Of a stretch of DNA of 64,000 nucleotides, positions 50,101 to 52,093 are shown piece after piece; the first letter of the stretch is position 1, and each line of letters opens with the position of its first letter. Source of the DNA: Escarpia spicata (taxonomy: Eukaryota; Annelida; Polychaeta; Sabellida; Siboglinidae); the NCBI GenBank assembly GCA_963995525.1, contig CAXEFP010000915.1, positions 62,001 through 126,000 of the forward strand, given 5' to 3'. The position numbers and the translations under genes were made by a program. Under the pieces are notes generated by a model that made no database searches, was not told the DNA's origin, and was given only the letters and a program-made list of their open reading frames with translations.

Positions 50101-52093
50101 AAATTTAAACACAATGATGGATTCAACAGTCAAGGTTGGCATTGAGATCACTGCCACGGCGTTGGATGCTGCTAACAGGGGGTGTACGCTAATTACGGCA
50201 TGTACACTTAATAGAACGAATACAGTATTATGACACCATTATATCTATACACTGTGATGACTTTCATAGTGAAAGATACCTGTTTTGAAATATACTTCAA
50301 ATATTAGAATTTTAAAGTACGTCACAGTTTTATGGAAAGATGTGATACAAAAAGAAAACTGTATCATCCATAATTCGTAACTGCGACACTTTATAGACAA
50401 TAAAAAGCTAAGGTAATACAACCACCTTACAATTATGGTCATCTCAGTAATACAACCACCTTACAATTATGGTCATCTCAGTAATACAACCACCTTACAA
50501 TTATGGTCATCTCAGTAATACAACCAGCTTACAATTATGGTCACCTCAGTAATACAACCACCTTACAATTATGGTCATCTCAGTAATACAACCACCTTAC
50601 AATTATGGTCATCTCAGTAATACAACCACCTTACAATTATAGTCACCTCAGTAATACAACCACCTTACAATTATGGTCATCTCAGTAATACAACCACCTT
50701 ACAATTATGGTCATCTCAGTAATACAACCACCTTACAATTATGGTCACCTCAGTAATACAACCACCTTACAATTATGGTCATCTCAGTAATACAACCACC
50801 TTACAATTATGGTCATCTCAGTAATACAACCACCTTACAATTATAGTCACCTCAGTAATACAACCACCTTACAATTATGGTCATCTCAGTAATACAACCA
50901 CCCTACAATTATGGTCATCTCAGTAATACAACCACCTTACAATTATGGTCACCTCAGTAATTCAACCACCTTACAATTATGGTCATCTCAGTAATACAAC
51001 CACCTTACAATTATGGTCACCTCAGTAATACAACCACCTTACAATTATGGTCATCTCAGTAATACAACCACCTTACAATTATAGTCACCTCAGTAATACA
51101 ACCACCTTACAATTATGGTCATCTCAGTAATACAACCAACTTACAATTATGGTCATCTCAGTAATACAACCACCTTACAGTTATGGTCACCTCAGTAATA
51201 CAACCACCTTACAGTTATGATCACCTCAGCAATACAACCACCTTACAATTATGGTCACCCCAGTAATACAACCACCATACAAGTATGGTCACCTCAGTAA
51301 TAAAACCGCCTTACAATTATGGTCACCTCAGTAATACAGCCGCCTTACAATTATGGTCACCTCAGTAATACAACCACCTTACAATTATGGTTACCTCAGT
51401 AATACAACCACCGTACAATTAGAGTCACCTCAGTAATAGAGCCACCTTACAATTATGGTTACCTCAGTAATACAGCCACCTTACAATTATGGTCACCCTG
51501 GGACAGTCACACATGACTTCTGTAAACGTAAAGTATAGGGTATTAGTCCCACTAAAATGGTTACCTTATTGCTCAGGTAATTTTGGCCCCGTCCTGAGGC
51601 TGACAATGATAGTGAGATTTCACCCTATAATTTGAACGTCTGTGACAATTTAATATTAATCAATTAAATATACTTCAATATGAATTGTCTTTGCATTGTA
51701 AATTGCAGCTGGCTAGCTGCAGAGATGTGTTTGATGTTGGATATGGCAGCAATCCCGTTGTAAATCTTTGTTGATGATGTAGGGGGCAGCGACCCAATTG
51801 TAGATCTTTGATATATGTAGCAGCAATCCCGTTGTAAATCTTTGTTGATGGGGTAGGGAGCAGTGACCTAATTGTAGATCTTTGTTTGATGTTGTATGTG
51901 GCAGCAATACTATTATAAATCTTTGTTGAAGGTGTAGGGGGGCAGTGACCCAATTGTAGATCTTTCATTGATGTTGTAGGTGGCAGCGATCCAGCTGCAG
52001 ATCTTTGAGTTGTTGTCAAAGCAGTCAGCCAAGAGTTCTGAGTTGAGTGATGCTCTTGCCCAGCTGAATGCTGAGTTGGTCAACATCACCTCC
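2035..52093 (+). CDS. NUP155: NUP155 (nuclear pore complex scaffold nucleoporin), 30 exons, both ends missing
   Basis: Thirty exons in order on one strand reproduce the NUP155/Nup154 family from just before the conserved RRVPLP.ELVEQF motif to the C-terminal third of the solenoid. NUP155 is a structural inner-ring (Nup93 subcomplex) nucleoporin: an N-terminal seven-bladed beta-propeller (E1 to about E12) followed by an alpha-solenoid (from about E13), needed for pore assembly at the nuclear envelope. Diagnostic stretches include [12 protein letters not shown] (E3), TDN..DNGR.F..KDGCLYE (E5), [18 protein letters not shown] (E14), YSGKHNGLC (E17), [10 protein letters not shown] (E21), DLLWRYYEK (E28) and GEFLHELE (E29). 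Intron phases match across the joins except as noted for E12, E25 and E26/E27. About 1,090 residues are present against roughly 1,390 in vertebrates. The first exon(s) and about 270 C-terminal residues were not found. Confidence 0.95.
2497..2593 (+). CDS. NUP155: NUP155 E2
   Basis: Acceptor TGTGACAG, donor GATGG|GTATGT (phase 2). Encodes [20 protein letters not shown] then [12 protein letters not shown], the first propeller strands with the family's D-SDIF-WN signature. Follows a 327-bp intron that is one of the few without an array. Confidence 0.92.
2655..3117. repeat. 24-bp minisatellite in intron 2
   Basis: About 19 copies of a 24-bp unit with core ATCATGAATCAGCTGGTTCA, beginning about 60 bp after the E2 donor. 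No similarity to the neighbouring exon ends is visible. Confidence 0.9.
3146..5897. repeat. 33-bp satellite-like array with higher-order structure (about 83 copies)
   Basis: Unit core TGTACTGTATCATGAGACGT plus GAGAATAGATGTT; occasional 34-bp units carry an extra T. Variants (ATATGAG, CACGAG, CGTTAG, GATAT) recur in the same order at about 3743, 4141, 4410 and 4873, so blocks of 8-14 units were themselves duplicated. Largest array in the window (2.75 kb). The 33-bp period keeps frames open on both strands; these are not genes. Confidence 0.95.
5898..6884. other. Unique AT-rich part of intron 2
   Basis: No exon of NUP155 is expected or seen between E2 and E3. It begins with a motif (TTTACAATAACAATTATCAC) that recurs in the degenerate repeat further right, so it may be an insertion that split that repeat. 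Confidence 0.35.
6885..7265. repeat. Degenerate AT-rich tandem repeat of about 80 bp, about 5 copies
   Basis: Recurring core ATCATGATTTTA followed by GTAACA.TTATTACAC and a TGTA.AATAAAAT segment. The copies are diverged, so this is older than the neighbouring 33-bp array. Confidence 0.6.
7385..7455 (+). CDS. NUP155: NUP155 E3
   Basis: Acceptor TTTGCAG, donor CCTG|GTGGGT (phase 1). Encodes [20 protein letters not shown] followed by PKPG, nearly identical to vertebrate NUP155. The last 9 exon bases plus 18 intron bases recur 82 bp downstream. Confidence 0.95.
7447..7555 (+). repeat. Two-copy duplication spanning the E3 5' splice site
   Basis: A 27-bp sequence, CAAAGCCTG|GTGGGTGCCTA plus GACTTTC, occurs at 7447-7473 across the real exon end and identically at 7529-7555. 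This is the smallest splice-junction repeat in the locus. A stop codon before the second copy prevents in-frame use. Confidence 0.85.
7556..8078. other. Intron 3, with a possible SINE/LINE tail
   Basis: Mostly unique. TGTAAAGCACTTTGAGC at about 7817-7834 resembles the GTAAAGCGCTTTGAG-type 3' tail of L2/CR1 LINEs and their partner SINEs, so part of the intron may be an old insertion. Confidence 0.3.
8079..8171 (+). CDS. NUP155: NUP155 E4
   Basis: Acceptor TTTGCAG, first donor GGAAG|GTTGGT (phase 1). Encodes [20 protein letters not shown] followed by [12 protein letters not shown] (propeller blade). The last 46 exon bases are the seed of the array that follows. Choosing the first donor gives the length expected for the family; later in-frame donors would insert multiples of 21 residues. 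Confidence 0.92.
8126..9466. repeat. 63-bp minisatellite spanning the E4 5' splice site (about 21 copies)
   Basis: Each unit holds the last 46 bases of E4, the donor GAAG|GTTGGT and 17 intron bases. Donors recur at exactly 63-base steps (8171, 8234, ... 8738); a +4 insertion near 8790 then breaks the frame and a stop follows at 8849-8851. Copies are over 95% alike. Since 63 is a multiple of 3, the first ten donors are all phase-equivalent. Confidence 0.97.
9713..9861 (+). CDS. NUP155: NUP155 E5
   Basis: Acceptor CTTCCAG, donor TATCAG|GTAAGT (phase 0, strong). Encodes [16 protein letters not shown], then [20 protein letters not shown], the most conserved propeller segment of NUP155. Confidence 0.97.
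9880..11160. repeat. Minisatellite of about 38 bp at the start of intron 5
   Basis: About 34 copies, core GGGACAGTTCCATTTGTAAA then CATTCGTTCACCTGCATA. It starts about 20 bp after the E5 donor. The unit's GTAAACATTC resembles the donor GTAAGTATTC with the same following GTTCACC, so it may be a diverged splice-site-derived array; that part is uncertain. Confidence 0.92.
11451..11550. repeat. 18-bp minisatellite, left part
   Basis: Units of GAGGACAGTTGTTTAGGA, interrupted on the right by an inverted-repeat element and continuing at 11989. Confidence 0.85.
11551..11988. mobile_element. Fold-back MITE inserted in the 18-bp array
   Basis: Starts GGCACTTGTGTAGAATC and ends with its reverse complement. 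The two halves stay complementary (with mismatches) for about 200 bases each, so the 438-bp element could fold into one long hairpin. It is flanked on both sides by GAGGACAG, which would be an 8-bp target duplication (hAT-like) but is also the array unit, so this cannot be decided. It encodes nothing. Confidence 0.8.
11989..12558. repeat. 18-bp minisatellite, right part
   Basis: Continuation of the GAGGACAGTTGTTTAGGA array after the MITE, about 32 units with insertions of T and substitutions. Confidence 0.9.
12690..12995. repeat. 21-bp minisatellite abutting the E6 acceptor
   Basis: Units of TGTTATCTGTATACTATTAT(G), some with a 5-bp addition. The last unit runs into ATGATGTTGTAG, the acceptor of E6, so the array supplies the branch-point region. 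Confidence 0.88.
13003..13108 (+). CDS. NUP155: NUP155 E6
   Basis: Acceptor GTTGTAG, donor GATGATG|GTATGC (phase 1). Encodes [20 protein letters not shown] then [15 protein letters not shown]; the GWFS..CRKINHS motif is diagnostic of the NUP155 propeller. The final TGATGATG is the seed of the following 40-bp array. Confidence 0.96.
13101..15155. repeat. 40-bp minisatellite spanning the E6 5' splice site (about 51 copies)
   Basis: Unit: TGATGATG (last 8 exon bases) | GTATGCACAATG plus TTCTTACTCA.TAACTTTGT. Every unit repeats the exon end and donor. The donor position varies between GTATGC, GTACGC, GCACGC and GCATGC: copies nearer the exon are mostly GC, those further right mostly GT. The unit length is not a multiple of 3. 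Confidence 0.97.
15335..15408 (+). CDS. NUP155: NUP155 E7
   Basis: Acceptor TTTTCCAG, donor ATTCAG|GTACAA (phase 0). Encodes [20 protein letters not shown] followed by KGTIQ, a canonical propeller blade. Confidence 0.96.
15409..16389. other. Intron 7, no array
   Basis: Unique sequence. GGGATGAGA at about 15740 has a weak inverted match near 16190, which could mark an old non-autonomous element of about 460 bp; not convincing. Confidence 0.3.
16390..16481 (+). CDS. NUP155: NUP155 E8
   Basis: Acceptor CATGACAG, donor GGCCAG|GTGAGT (phase 2). Encodes [20 protein letters not shown] then [10 protein letters not shown], matching the family's YDLG.DG.GM segment. Confidence 0.93.
16695..17356. repeat. 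GTGTGTC-type low-complexity array before E9
   Basis: Units of 10-12 bases, TGTGTGTC(C/T) with ATG/CGTG variants. It ends about 45 bp before the E9 acceptor. Frames on both strands are artefacts of the simple sequence. Confidence 0.9.
17403..17500 (+). CDS. NUP155: NUP155 E9
   Basis: Acceptor TTCCATAG, donor CACTG|GTGAGT (phase 1). Encodes [20 protein letters not shown] followed by [14 protein letters not shown]. Matches the RTID.S.FKPIV motif. Confidence 0.95.
17501..17849. other. Intron 9
   Basis: 349 bp of unique AT-rich sequence; nothing recognised. Confidence 0.5.
17850..17999 (+). CDS. NUP155: NUP155 E10
   Basis: Acceptor GTTTGCAG, donor GGAAGG|GTATGG (phase 1). Encodes [20 protein letters not shown], then [14 protein letters not shown] and the [13 protein letters not shown] end, all recognisable NUP155 propeller sequence. 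Confidence 0.97.
18000..18837. other. First part of intron 10
   Basis: Unique AT-rich sequence without recognisable exon, element or array. Confidence 0.4.
18838..19432. repeat. 28-bp minisatellite in intron 10 (21 copies)
   Basis: Highly homogeneous units, core CTTACCTTGTGTGGCCCTGT then ATAACAAT, differing mainly at one GG/TT/GA position. Each unit carries CTTACCTTGTG, which on the minus strand reads as a strong donor; no plus-strand splice role is apparent. Confidence 0.95.
19497..20108. repeat. Array carrying the E11 3' splice site, left block
   Basis: Irregular 28-57 bp units such as GTAGCCTGTGTCAC(C/T) followed by TTGGTGGTGA or CAGAGACCATGTTG. The latter copies the real junction GTGTCACCAG|GGACCCTGTTG of E11. 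Roughly 20 units. The block stops at an insertion. Confidence 0.85.
20109..21162. mobile_element. Insertion splitting the E11 acceptor array (possible hAT-like element)
   Basis: 1.05 kb of unrelated sequence between two blocks of the same array. Its right end reads on the minus strand CAGGGTTGGCACGTTTTTCC, typical of hAT-type ends. Near both ends are inverted motifs around TACCGGTATTTACC. The left border is unclear and no transposase is seen. Confidence 0.45.
21163..21539. repeat. Array carrying the E11 3' splice site, right block
   Basis: Units of 28-45 bp ending in TGTGTCAC(C)AG|GGACCATGTTGTTG, i.e. the acceptor and first bases of E11, repeated up to the genuine one at 21539. Variants have TGTCAACAG|GAAACATGTTG. 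Confidence 0.88.
21540..21640 (+). CDS. NUP155: NUP155 E11
   Basis: Acceptor TGTCACCAG, donor ACACAC|GTGAGT (phase 0). Encodes [20 protein letters not shown] followed by [14 protein letters not shown], matching the GILLMA...D.DILW..N...FPFQ pattern. Phase requires this acceptor rather than the GGCAG nine codons in. Confidence 0.92.
21641..22299. other. First part of intron 11
   Basis: Unique sequence, no exon or recognised element. Confidence 0.4.
22300..23255. repeat. 41-bp acceptor-like minisatellite upstream of E12 (about 23 copies)
   Basis: Unit core CTTGTGTGTAG|GAAGAGGTC then CAGGTCAGAGTCTGGATGT. Each unit resembles the E12 acceptor region CTTGTAG|GAAGTGATG..CCAGGGTC, so it appears to be an older, diverged amplification of the same 3' splice site. 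Confidence 0.92.
23256..23535 (-). mobile_element. tRNA-derived SINE, minus strand
   Basis: Read on the minus strand it begins GCGCAGTAGCACAGCTGTAA (A-box region), has a B box GGTTCAAATCC at about 23473-23483, then a body of about 200 bp and a tail GTGTAAAGCGCTTGGAG. This is the order of a Pol III SINE with an L2/CR1-like tail. Its head has been captured in the 68-bp array at the E12 acceptor. Confidence 0.8.
23506..23981. repeat. 68-bp array: SINE head + E12 acceptor + start of E12 (7 acceptors)
   Basis: Acceptor TCTTGTAG|GAAGTGATG occurs at exact 68-base steps: exon-like starts at 23552, 23620, 23688, 23756, 23824, 23892 and the genuine 23960. Each unit holds the first 22 bases of E12, about 29 bases of the SINE head (minus-strand A box) and 17 bases of intron. 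Exon and SINE are joined at a shared GTC. Copies are almost identical, so the expansion is recent. Confidence 0.96.
23960..24122 (+). CDS. NUP155: NUP155 E12 (contains a +1 frameshift in a C run)
   Basis: Acceptor CTTGTAG (seventh of the array), donor TCACAG|GTGAGG (phase 0). The incoming frame gives [16 protein letters not shown], matching the family's DG..WAL segment; the outgoing frame gives [20 protein letters not shown], matching PVVVQQH..PPKKFVLLSAQ. The two frames differ by one base, best placed in the C6 run at 24059-24064. The exon is 163 bases, one more than the flanking phases allow. This is either an assembly error or a true frameshift. Confidence 0.88.
24114..25142. repeat. 29-bp minisatellite spanning the E12 5' splice site (about 35 copies)
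   Basis: Unit: AACTCACAG (last 9 exon bases) | GTGAGGGGATC plus ATTGTCCTT. Each copy has a near-consensus donor CAG|GTGAGG. Because the unit also ends in a pyrimidine-rich stretch, each copy has the form Yn-CAG|GTGAGG of a zero-length-exon recursive site. Some copies lack a G or have ATAG/ATG variants; a block of about 420 bp is duplicated (24230-24620 and 24710-24980 share variants). Confidence 0.95.
25333..25440 (+). CDS. NUP155: NUP155 E13
   Basis: Acceptor CCTCTGCAG, donor CCACCGG|GTAGGT (phase 0). Encodes [20 protein letters not shown] then [12 protein letters not shown], the propeller-to-solenoid transition (family motif RPVDQLR.LL). The frame stays open through the whole following array to 27915 if the intron is retained. 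Confidence 0.96.
25448..27893. repeat. 18-bp C-rich minisatellite filling most of intron 13 (2.4 kb)
   Basis: Units CATCCACACCCTCTCCCT(C) with 12-, 18- and 24-bp variants (AACCACACCCTCATGCAC), starting 7 bases after the E13 donor. The right-hand 350 bp is nearly perfect; the left is a mosaic. The 864-codon frame continuous with E13 is a consequence of the period being a multiple of 6. Confidence 0.95.
27894..28361. other. Unique part of intron 13
   Basis: No exon recognised; a short CAATGGTCCTCAT repeat (4 copies) at about 28108-28162. Confidence 0.4.
28362..28452. repeat. 16-bp minisatellite before E14
   Basis: About six copies of CTCCACACCTCCATGC, pyrimidine-rich, 60 bp upstream of the E14 acceptor. 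Confidence 0.85.
28512..28571 (+). CDS. NUP155: NUP155 E14
   Basis: Acceptor TTTGTAG, donor AAAGAG|GTGGGT (phase 0). Encodes exactly 20 residues, [20 protein letters not shown], the best-conserved helix pair at the start of the solenoid. Confidence 0.97.
28942..29066. repeat. 26-bp minisatellite in intron 14
   Basis: Five copies of CACCATCGTCATGCCTGATT + GATGTT. Confidence 0.85.
29205..30050. mobile_element. Non-autonomous DNA transposon with inverted CGTGTATAATACGC ends
   Basis: CGTGTATAATACGC near 29220 recurs inverted near 30015, and TGTATAATATGCACCCC-AACTTTTGAG subterminal repeats lie inside both ends. About 0.8 kb, filling most of intron 14. No intact transposase frame; the family was not identified. 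Confidence 0.55.
30222..30315 (+). CDS. NUP155: NUP155 E15
   Basis: Acceptor GTTCACAG, donor ATGTATA|GTGAGT (phase 1). Encodes [20 protein letters not shown] then [20 protein letters not shown] is the family motif. The GTGAGT donor is chosen because it gives the phase that E16 needs. Confidence 0.93.
30452..31217. repeat. 45-bp minisatellite in intron 15 (17 copies)
   Basis: Unit core GAGCTGATAAAAATGTTAGT then GAGATGGTCCCCAGAGCATTCTTAT. ATGTTAGTGAGATG in the unit resembles the E15 junction ATGTATA|GTGAGTGA, but the array begins 137 bp after the donor, so derivation from the splice site is uncertain. Confidence 0.92.
31516..31572 (+). CDS. NUP155: NUP155 E16
   Basis: Acceptor GACTTGCAG, donor AGGAG|GTGAAT (phase 1). 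Encodes [18 protein letters not shown], the low-complexity loop with an F.GTP-like element that precedes the conserved YSGKHNG block. Confidence 0.82.
31604..32130. repeat. 35/19-bp array carrying the E17 3' splice-site region
   Basis: Units TTTGACCGGTGTGTGTCTGTAG|GTCATG with longer and shorter forms, about 17 TAG|GT sites. The genuine junction is TTTGACCGGTGTGTCTAG|GTGAGTTT. Each unit is an acceptor directly followed by GT. Confidence 0.88.
32139..32292 (+). CDS. NUP155: NUP155 E17
   Basis: Acceptor GTGTCTAG, first donor CTCAG|GTGTGT (phase 2). Encodes [20 protein letters not shown], then [20 protein letters not shown] followed by LR. YSGKHNG.C.Y.SRI is a hallmark of NUP155. Flanked on both sides by splice-site arrays. 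The last 20 bases (CTCTCTCGCATTCTCAG) seed the downstream array. Confidence 0.96.
32272..33188. repeat. 36-bp minisatellite spanning the E17 5' splice site (about 25 copies)
   Basis: Unit: CTCTCGCATTCTCAG | GTGTGTTAAGTATCTCTGGG(T). Exon tail and donor are copied every 36 bases with almost no divergence. Being 12 codons long, all donors are in the same frame, and the frame from E17 stays open through the whole array ([12 protein letters not shown] repeated). The pyrimidine tract before each CAG|GT also makes it a plausible acceptor. Confidence 0.97.
33189..34185. repeat. 46-bp minisatellite spanning the E18 3' splice site (about 22 copies)
   Basis: Unit: TTGTTGTTGCCAG | GCCACTGTGGGG plus TGTGTTCTGTCCTGACTGTAC. 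Acceptor and first 12 bases of E18 recur every 46-47 bases up to the genuine junction at 34172. It joins the preceding 36-bp array without any unique sequence. Some copies have CTAG, TCAG or CAAG at the AG. Confidence 0.97.
34173..34233 (+). CDS. NUP155: NUP155 E18
   Basis: Last acceptor of the 46-bp array, donor AAATAT|GTAAGT (phase 0). With the AG of E17 it gives [20 protein letters not shown] then Y, continuing SRILRPLW as in invertebrate NUP155 proteins. Only this copy of the exon start is followed by coding sequence. Confidence 0.88.
34234..34927. other. First part of intron 18
   Basis: Unique. Several TTTTTCGTTTTC and inverted GAAAAACGAAA motifs at 34460-34650 suggest a small inverted-repeat element; borders not determined. 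Confidence 0.35.
34928..36424. repeat. 24-bp minisatellite derived from the E19 3' splice site (about 60 copies)
   Basis: Unit TTCTTTCTGTCACCAACTAA + TGAG. The true junction reads TTTTCTGTCCTCAG|CTGATGAGTC, and units at about 34937 and 35560 still have TCCTCAGCTGAT(A/G)AG; most have lost the AG (CACCAACTGATGAG). It contains an inverted block at 35643-35712. Confidence 0.93.
35551..35712. repeat. 70-bp inverted repeat inside the 24-bp array
   Basis: 35551-35620 and 35643-35712 are reverse complements at roughly 90% identity with a 22-base loop. The array runs forward, is inverted for about three units, then resumes forward. Confidence 0.88.
36425..36535 (+). CDS. NUP155: NUP155 E19
   Basis: Acceptor CTGTCCTCAG, donor GGAAAG|GTATTG (phase 0). 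Encodes [20 protein letters not shown] then [17 protein letters not shown], matching the QLLE.VL.EL..L.EFLDRN helix. Confidence 0.92.
36755..37558. mobile_element. Pogo/Tigger-like DNA transposon remnant
   Basis: Ends are inverted: CAGGGCAACACGCTTATA on the left, and CAGTGCAACACGCTTATAAC on the minus strand at the right, with TA outside the right end. On the plus strand 37094-37172 reads a short frame ending [15 protein letters not shown], the kind of C-terminal tail seen in pogo/CENP-B-type transposases. About 804 bp, internally deleted. Confidence 0.6.
37663..37723 (+). CDS. NUP155: NUP155 E20
   Basis: Acceptor CACCACCAG (preceded by TTGCTGTGTTTTGTAG, a stronger AG whose phase would not fit), donor ATCAAG|GTAAGT (phase 1). 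Encodes [20 protein letters not shown], corresponding to the QQ.LQRKF region. The start is the least certain part; the reading frame is fixed by E21. Confidence 0.75.
37724..38105. other. Intron 20
   Basis: 382 bp, unique, nothing recognised. Confidence 0.5.
38106..38239 (+). CDS. NUP155: NUP155 E21
   Basis: Acceptor TTTTTGTAG, donor AGCGCG|GTTGGT (phase 0). Encodes [20 protein letters not shown] followed by [29 protein letters not shown] is a family hallmark. Confidence 0.96.
38353..38722. repeat. Minisatellite of about 34 bp in intron 21
   Basis: About 12 copies, core GTGCTGTGTACTTATATATT then G(A/G)TTGTGTTATGCT. No similarity to E21 or E22 edges. Confidence 0.9.
38985..39237. repeat. Minisatellite of about 27 bp in intron 21
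   Basis: About nine copies, core ATGGTCATGATACAGGGGTG then TTGTTACT. Confidence 0.88.
39427..39486 (+). CDS. NUP155: NUP155 E22
   Basis: Acceptor CCATTGTAG, donor CGCGAG|GTAGGC (phase 0). Encodes [20 protein letters not shown], matching QE.LK..TFKDLVI..KE. Confidence 0.92.
39487..39892. other. First part of intron 22
   Basis: Unique sequence; part (about 39660-39860) resembles 11330-11420 and 22090-22260 (CACCTTTTACCTAGCAA, TGAAAACATGT, GAACATT..ATGCGGGAATG), so a dispersed repeat family is likely. Confidence 0.4.
39893..40500. repeat. 22-bp minisatellite in intron 22 (about 28 copies)
   Basis: Core AGGTTGACGGAGGTCACGCA + CT, with GGTTGGTGGAGG and GACAGTGG variants interspersed. Confidence 0.93.
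40640..41041. repeat. Minisatellite of about 17 bp abutting the E23 acceptor
   Basis: Core CTTGTGACATTGTGTGA. The last unit leads into TTGTGACATTGTTACAG, the E23 acceptor, so the 3' splice-site context lies within the repeat. Confidence 0.88.
41046..41177 (+). CDS. NUP155: NUP155 E23
   Basis: Acceptor ATTGTTACAG, donor TCCAAG|GTAGGG (phase 0). Encodes [20 protein letters not shown], then [25 protein letters not shown]...CP.LYS..DAICSK is diagnostic. Confidence 0.97.
41196..41885. repeat. 690-bp CTT/CTTC homopyrimidine tract
   Basis: Almost pure C/T on the plus strand (units CTTCTTCTCCTT and similar), starting about 18 bases after the E23 donor. It is the kind of mirror-symmetric polypyrimidine able to form H-DNA. 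The frames on both strands (Ser/Pro-rich, Glu/Arg-rich) are artefacts. Confidence 0.95.
41886..42107. repeat. 23-bp minisatellite before E24
   Basis: About nine copies of GTCAGCTCCGGTGTGGAGCA + CCT, ending about 28 bp before the E24 acceptor; the last copy ends CACCTGTTCCAG, itself acceptor-like. Confidence 0.9.
42135..42212 (+). CDS. NUP155: NUP155 E24
   Basis: Acceptor GGTGCTTTCAG, donor CTACAG|GTCAGT (phase 0). Encodes [20 protein letters not shown] then LQEALQ, corresponding to the ANELLQ.S......RE..L.ESL segment. Confidence 0.93.
42480..43010. repeat. Array of about 32 bp carrying the E25 3' splice site, left block
   Basis: Units TGACTTTGTCTTGTAG|TTGTTCATGG..., repeating the E25 junction TTTTGTCTTGTAG|TTGTTCAAAG. 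Left copies are diverged. It is cut by a LINE and resumes at 45599. Confidence 0.88.
43011..45596 (+). mobile_element. 5'-truncated CR1/L2-type LINE inserted in the E25 acceptor array
   Basis: Contains pre-RT sequence and reverse-transcriptase motifs in several frames: [20 protein letters not shown] near 43400, [20 protein letters not shown] at about 43550, [20 protein letters not shown] at 44222-44280, then LLYADN where the family has YADD, then [12 protein letters not shown] and the C-terminal [10 protein letters not shown] block to about 45150. It ends in an AATAAATCAATCAATAG tail. The part between DLQ and GVPQG is deleted, the frame is broken at several points and the catalytic second Asp is lost, so the copy is dead. 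No endonuclease domain is present. Confidence 0.9.
43634..44060 (+). repeat. 21-bp in-frame array inside the LINE reverse transcriptase (about 20 copies)
   Basis: Unit CTCCTATATGAGCAACATCA + G, encoding LLYEQHQ. In related LINEs a single LLYE.QSGFR follows this point; here it is repeated about 20 times before [15 protein letters not shown] resumes. Variants TATCAGCAACAC and GATCCTATA cluster to the right. Confidence 0.95.
45599..45740. repeat. Array of about 32 bp carrying the E25 3' splice site, right block
   Basis: Four units TTGTTCATGGTCATTGTGAC then TTTGTCTTGTAG, ending at the genuine acceptor 45726; E25 itself starts TTGTTCAAAGAC. Confidence 0.93.
45727..45922 (+). CDS. NUP155: NUP155 E25 (contains a -1 frameshift)
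   Basis: Acceptor GTCTTGTAG, first donor CAACAG|GTGAAC (phase 2). Encodes [38 protein letters not shown], then in the next frame [20 protein letters not shown] then AYSNR. The shift falls at the CC of GACCTGCAG (45841-45849), where one C is missing relative to the family's KKDP. Only with that base do the phases of E24 and E26 agree. Either an assembly error or a true lesion. Confidence 0.9.
45896..46320. repeat. 53-bp minisatellite spanning the E25 5' splice site (8 copies)
   Basis: Unit: GGCCTCATTGCCTACAGCAA CAG | GTGAACTAACCTTAACCCTC then TCACTCCCAG. It repeats the last 24 exon bases and the donor. Each unit also has TCTCACTCCCAG|GGCCTC, an acceptor-like site, so each copy looks like a 23-nt mini-exon with both splice sites. 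Confidence 0.95.
46383..46519 (+). CDS. NUP155: NUP155 E26 (3' boundary uncertain)
   Basis: Acceptor TTGTTGACAG. Encodes [20 protein letters not shown], then [11 protein letters not shown] and DDPNRLAN, matching SYKCITDTL and P..PGP..S.DPN.L.N. The donor is taken as AACA|GTTTGA because this gives the phase needed by E27 at 46887. It is weak; alternatives lie up to 46551, and a second frame there reads QFEDFTNVW. Confidence 0.82.
46520..46882. other. Intron 26
   Basis: About 365 bp; three degenerate copies of a repeat of about 37 bp around AACAAAACCTCCA at 46570-46690. Confidence 0.45.
46883..46987 (+). CDS. NUP155: NUP155 E27
   Basis: Acceptor TGTGTTTAG (or TTTAGTCAG, exon from 46887, which closes the phase with E26), donor CTTGAA|GTGAGT (phase 0). 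Encodes [20 protein letters not shown] then [15 protein letters not shown], matching S.RS.DELF..ALY.WLI....DKLL. Confidence 0.93.
46962..47295. repeat. 49-bp minisatellite spanning the E27 5' splice site (7 copies)
   Basis: Unit: TCTCTGAGAAGTTACTTGA(A/G) | GTGAGTTCACTTTCAGATAT then CAACAAGAG. It repeats the last 20 exon bases and a GTGAGT donor seven times. Confidence 0.95.
47448..48187. repeat. Minisatellite of about 62 bp in intron 27 (12 copies)
   Basis: Core CCCAATCATCCAGTGTTGTA then AGCATAGACT and GATGACTCATCATCAGCTCA. Blocks of four units are themselves repeated (47600-47760 and 47780-47930 share variants). Not similar to exon edges. Confidence 0.93.
48188..48624. other. End of intron 27
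   Basis: Unique, with a run of nine to ten G at 48420; nothing coding recognised. Confidence 0.4.
48625..48779 (+). CDS. NUP155: NUP155 E28
   Basis: Acceptor TTTGTCACAG, first donor ACGCAG|GTACGT (phase 2). Encodes [20 protein letters not shown], then [20 protein letters not shown] and [17 protein letters not shown] is invariant in the family. Confidence 0.97.
48761..49210. repeat. 52-bp minisatellite spanning the E28 5' splice site (8 copies)
   Basis: Unit: AAGTTACCTGAGACACAG | GTACGTGTCATGACAGGTGT then CATACATTGTCACC. The genuine junction is AAGCTGGCTGAGAGACGCAG|GTACGTGG. Diverged relative to the exon but the donor is kept. Confidence 0.92.
49211..49746. other. End of intron 28
   Basis: Unique; no exon or element recognised. 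Confidence 0.4.
49747..49876 (+). CDS. NUP155: NUP155 E29
   Basis: Acceptor GCCTTGCAG, donor ATGGAG|GTAGGT (phase 0). Encodes [40 protein letters not shown] then KKME; matches ..L.QRLEYI.RA...AKSS and [13 protein letters not shown]. Confidence 0.97.
49877..50406. other. First part of intron 29
   Basis: Unique; nothing recognised. Confidence 0.4.
50407..51500. repeat. 34-bp minisatellite in intron 29 (32 copies)
   Basis: Core AATACAACCACCTTACAATT then ATGGTCATCTCAGT. Homogeneous on the left, diverging from about 51170. A three-unit order (ATCT, ATCT, ACCT) recurs. Confidence 0.96.
51712..51985. repeat. Array carrying the E30 3' splice site (5-6 copies)
   Basis: Units of 45-65 bp: TTGATGTTGTAG|GTGGCAGCGATCC-like sequence then a diverged ..GTTGTAGATCTTTG. 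The genuine sequence at 51968-52005 is TTGATGTTGTAG|GTGGCAG followed by CGATCCAGCTGCAGATCTTTG. Each unit therefore holds the acceptor and about 30 bases of E30. Confidence 0.9.
51980..52093 (+). CDS. NUP155: NUP155 E30 (last recognised exon)
   Basis: Acceptor GATGTTGTAG, donor ACCTCC|GTGAGT (phase 0). Encodes [20 protein letters not shown] then [15 protein letters not shown], matching ARIQLQI.E.L...........D.V.QL..EL..IT. A further exon beginning near LY.EFADPF is expected but not present in the window. Confidence 0.95.
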
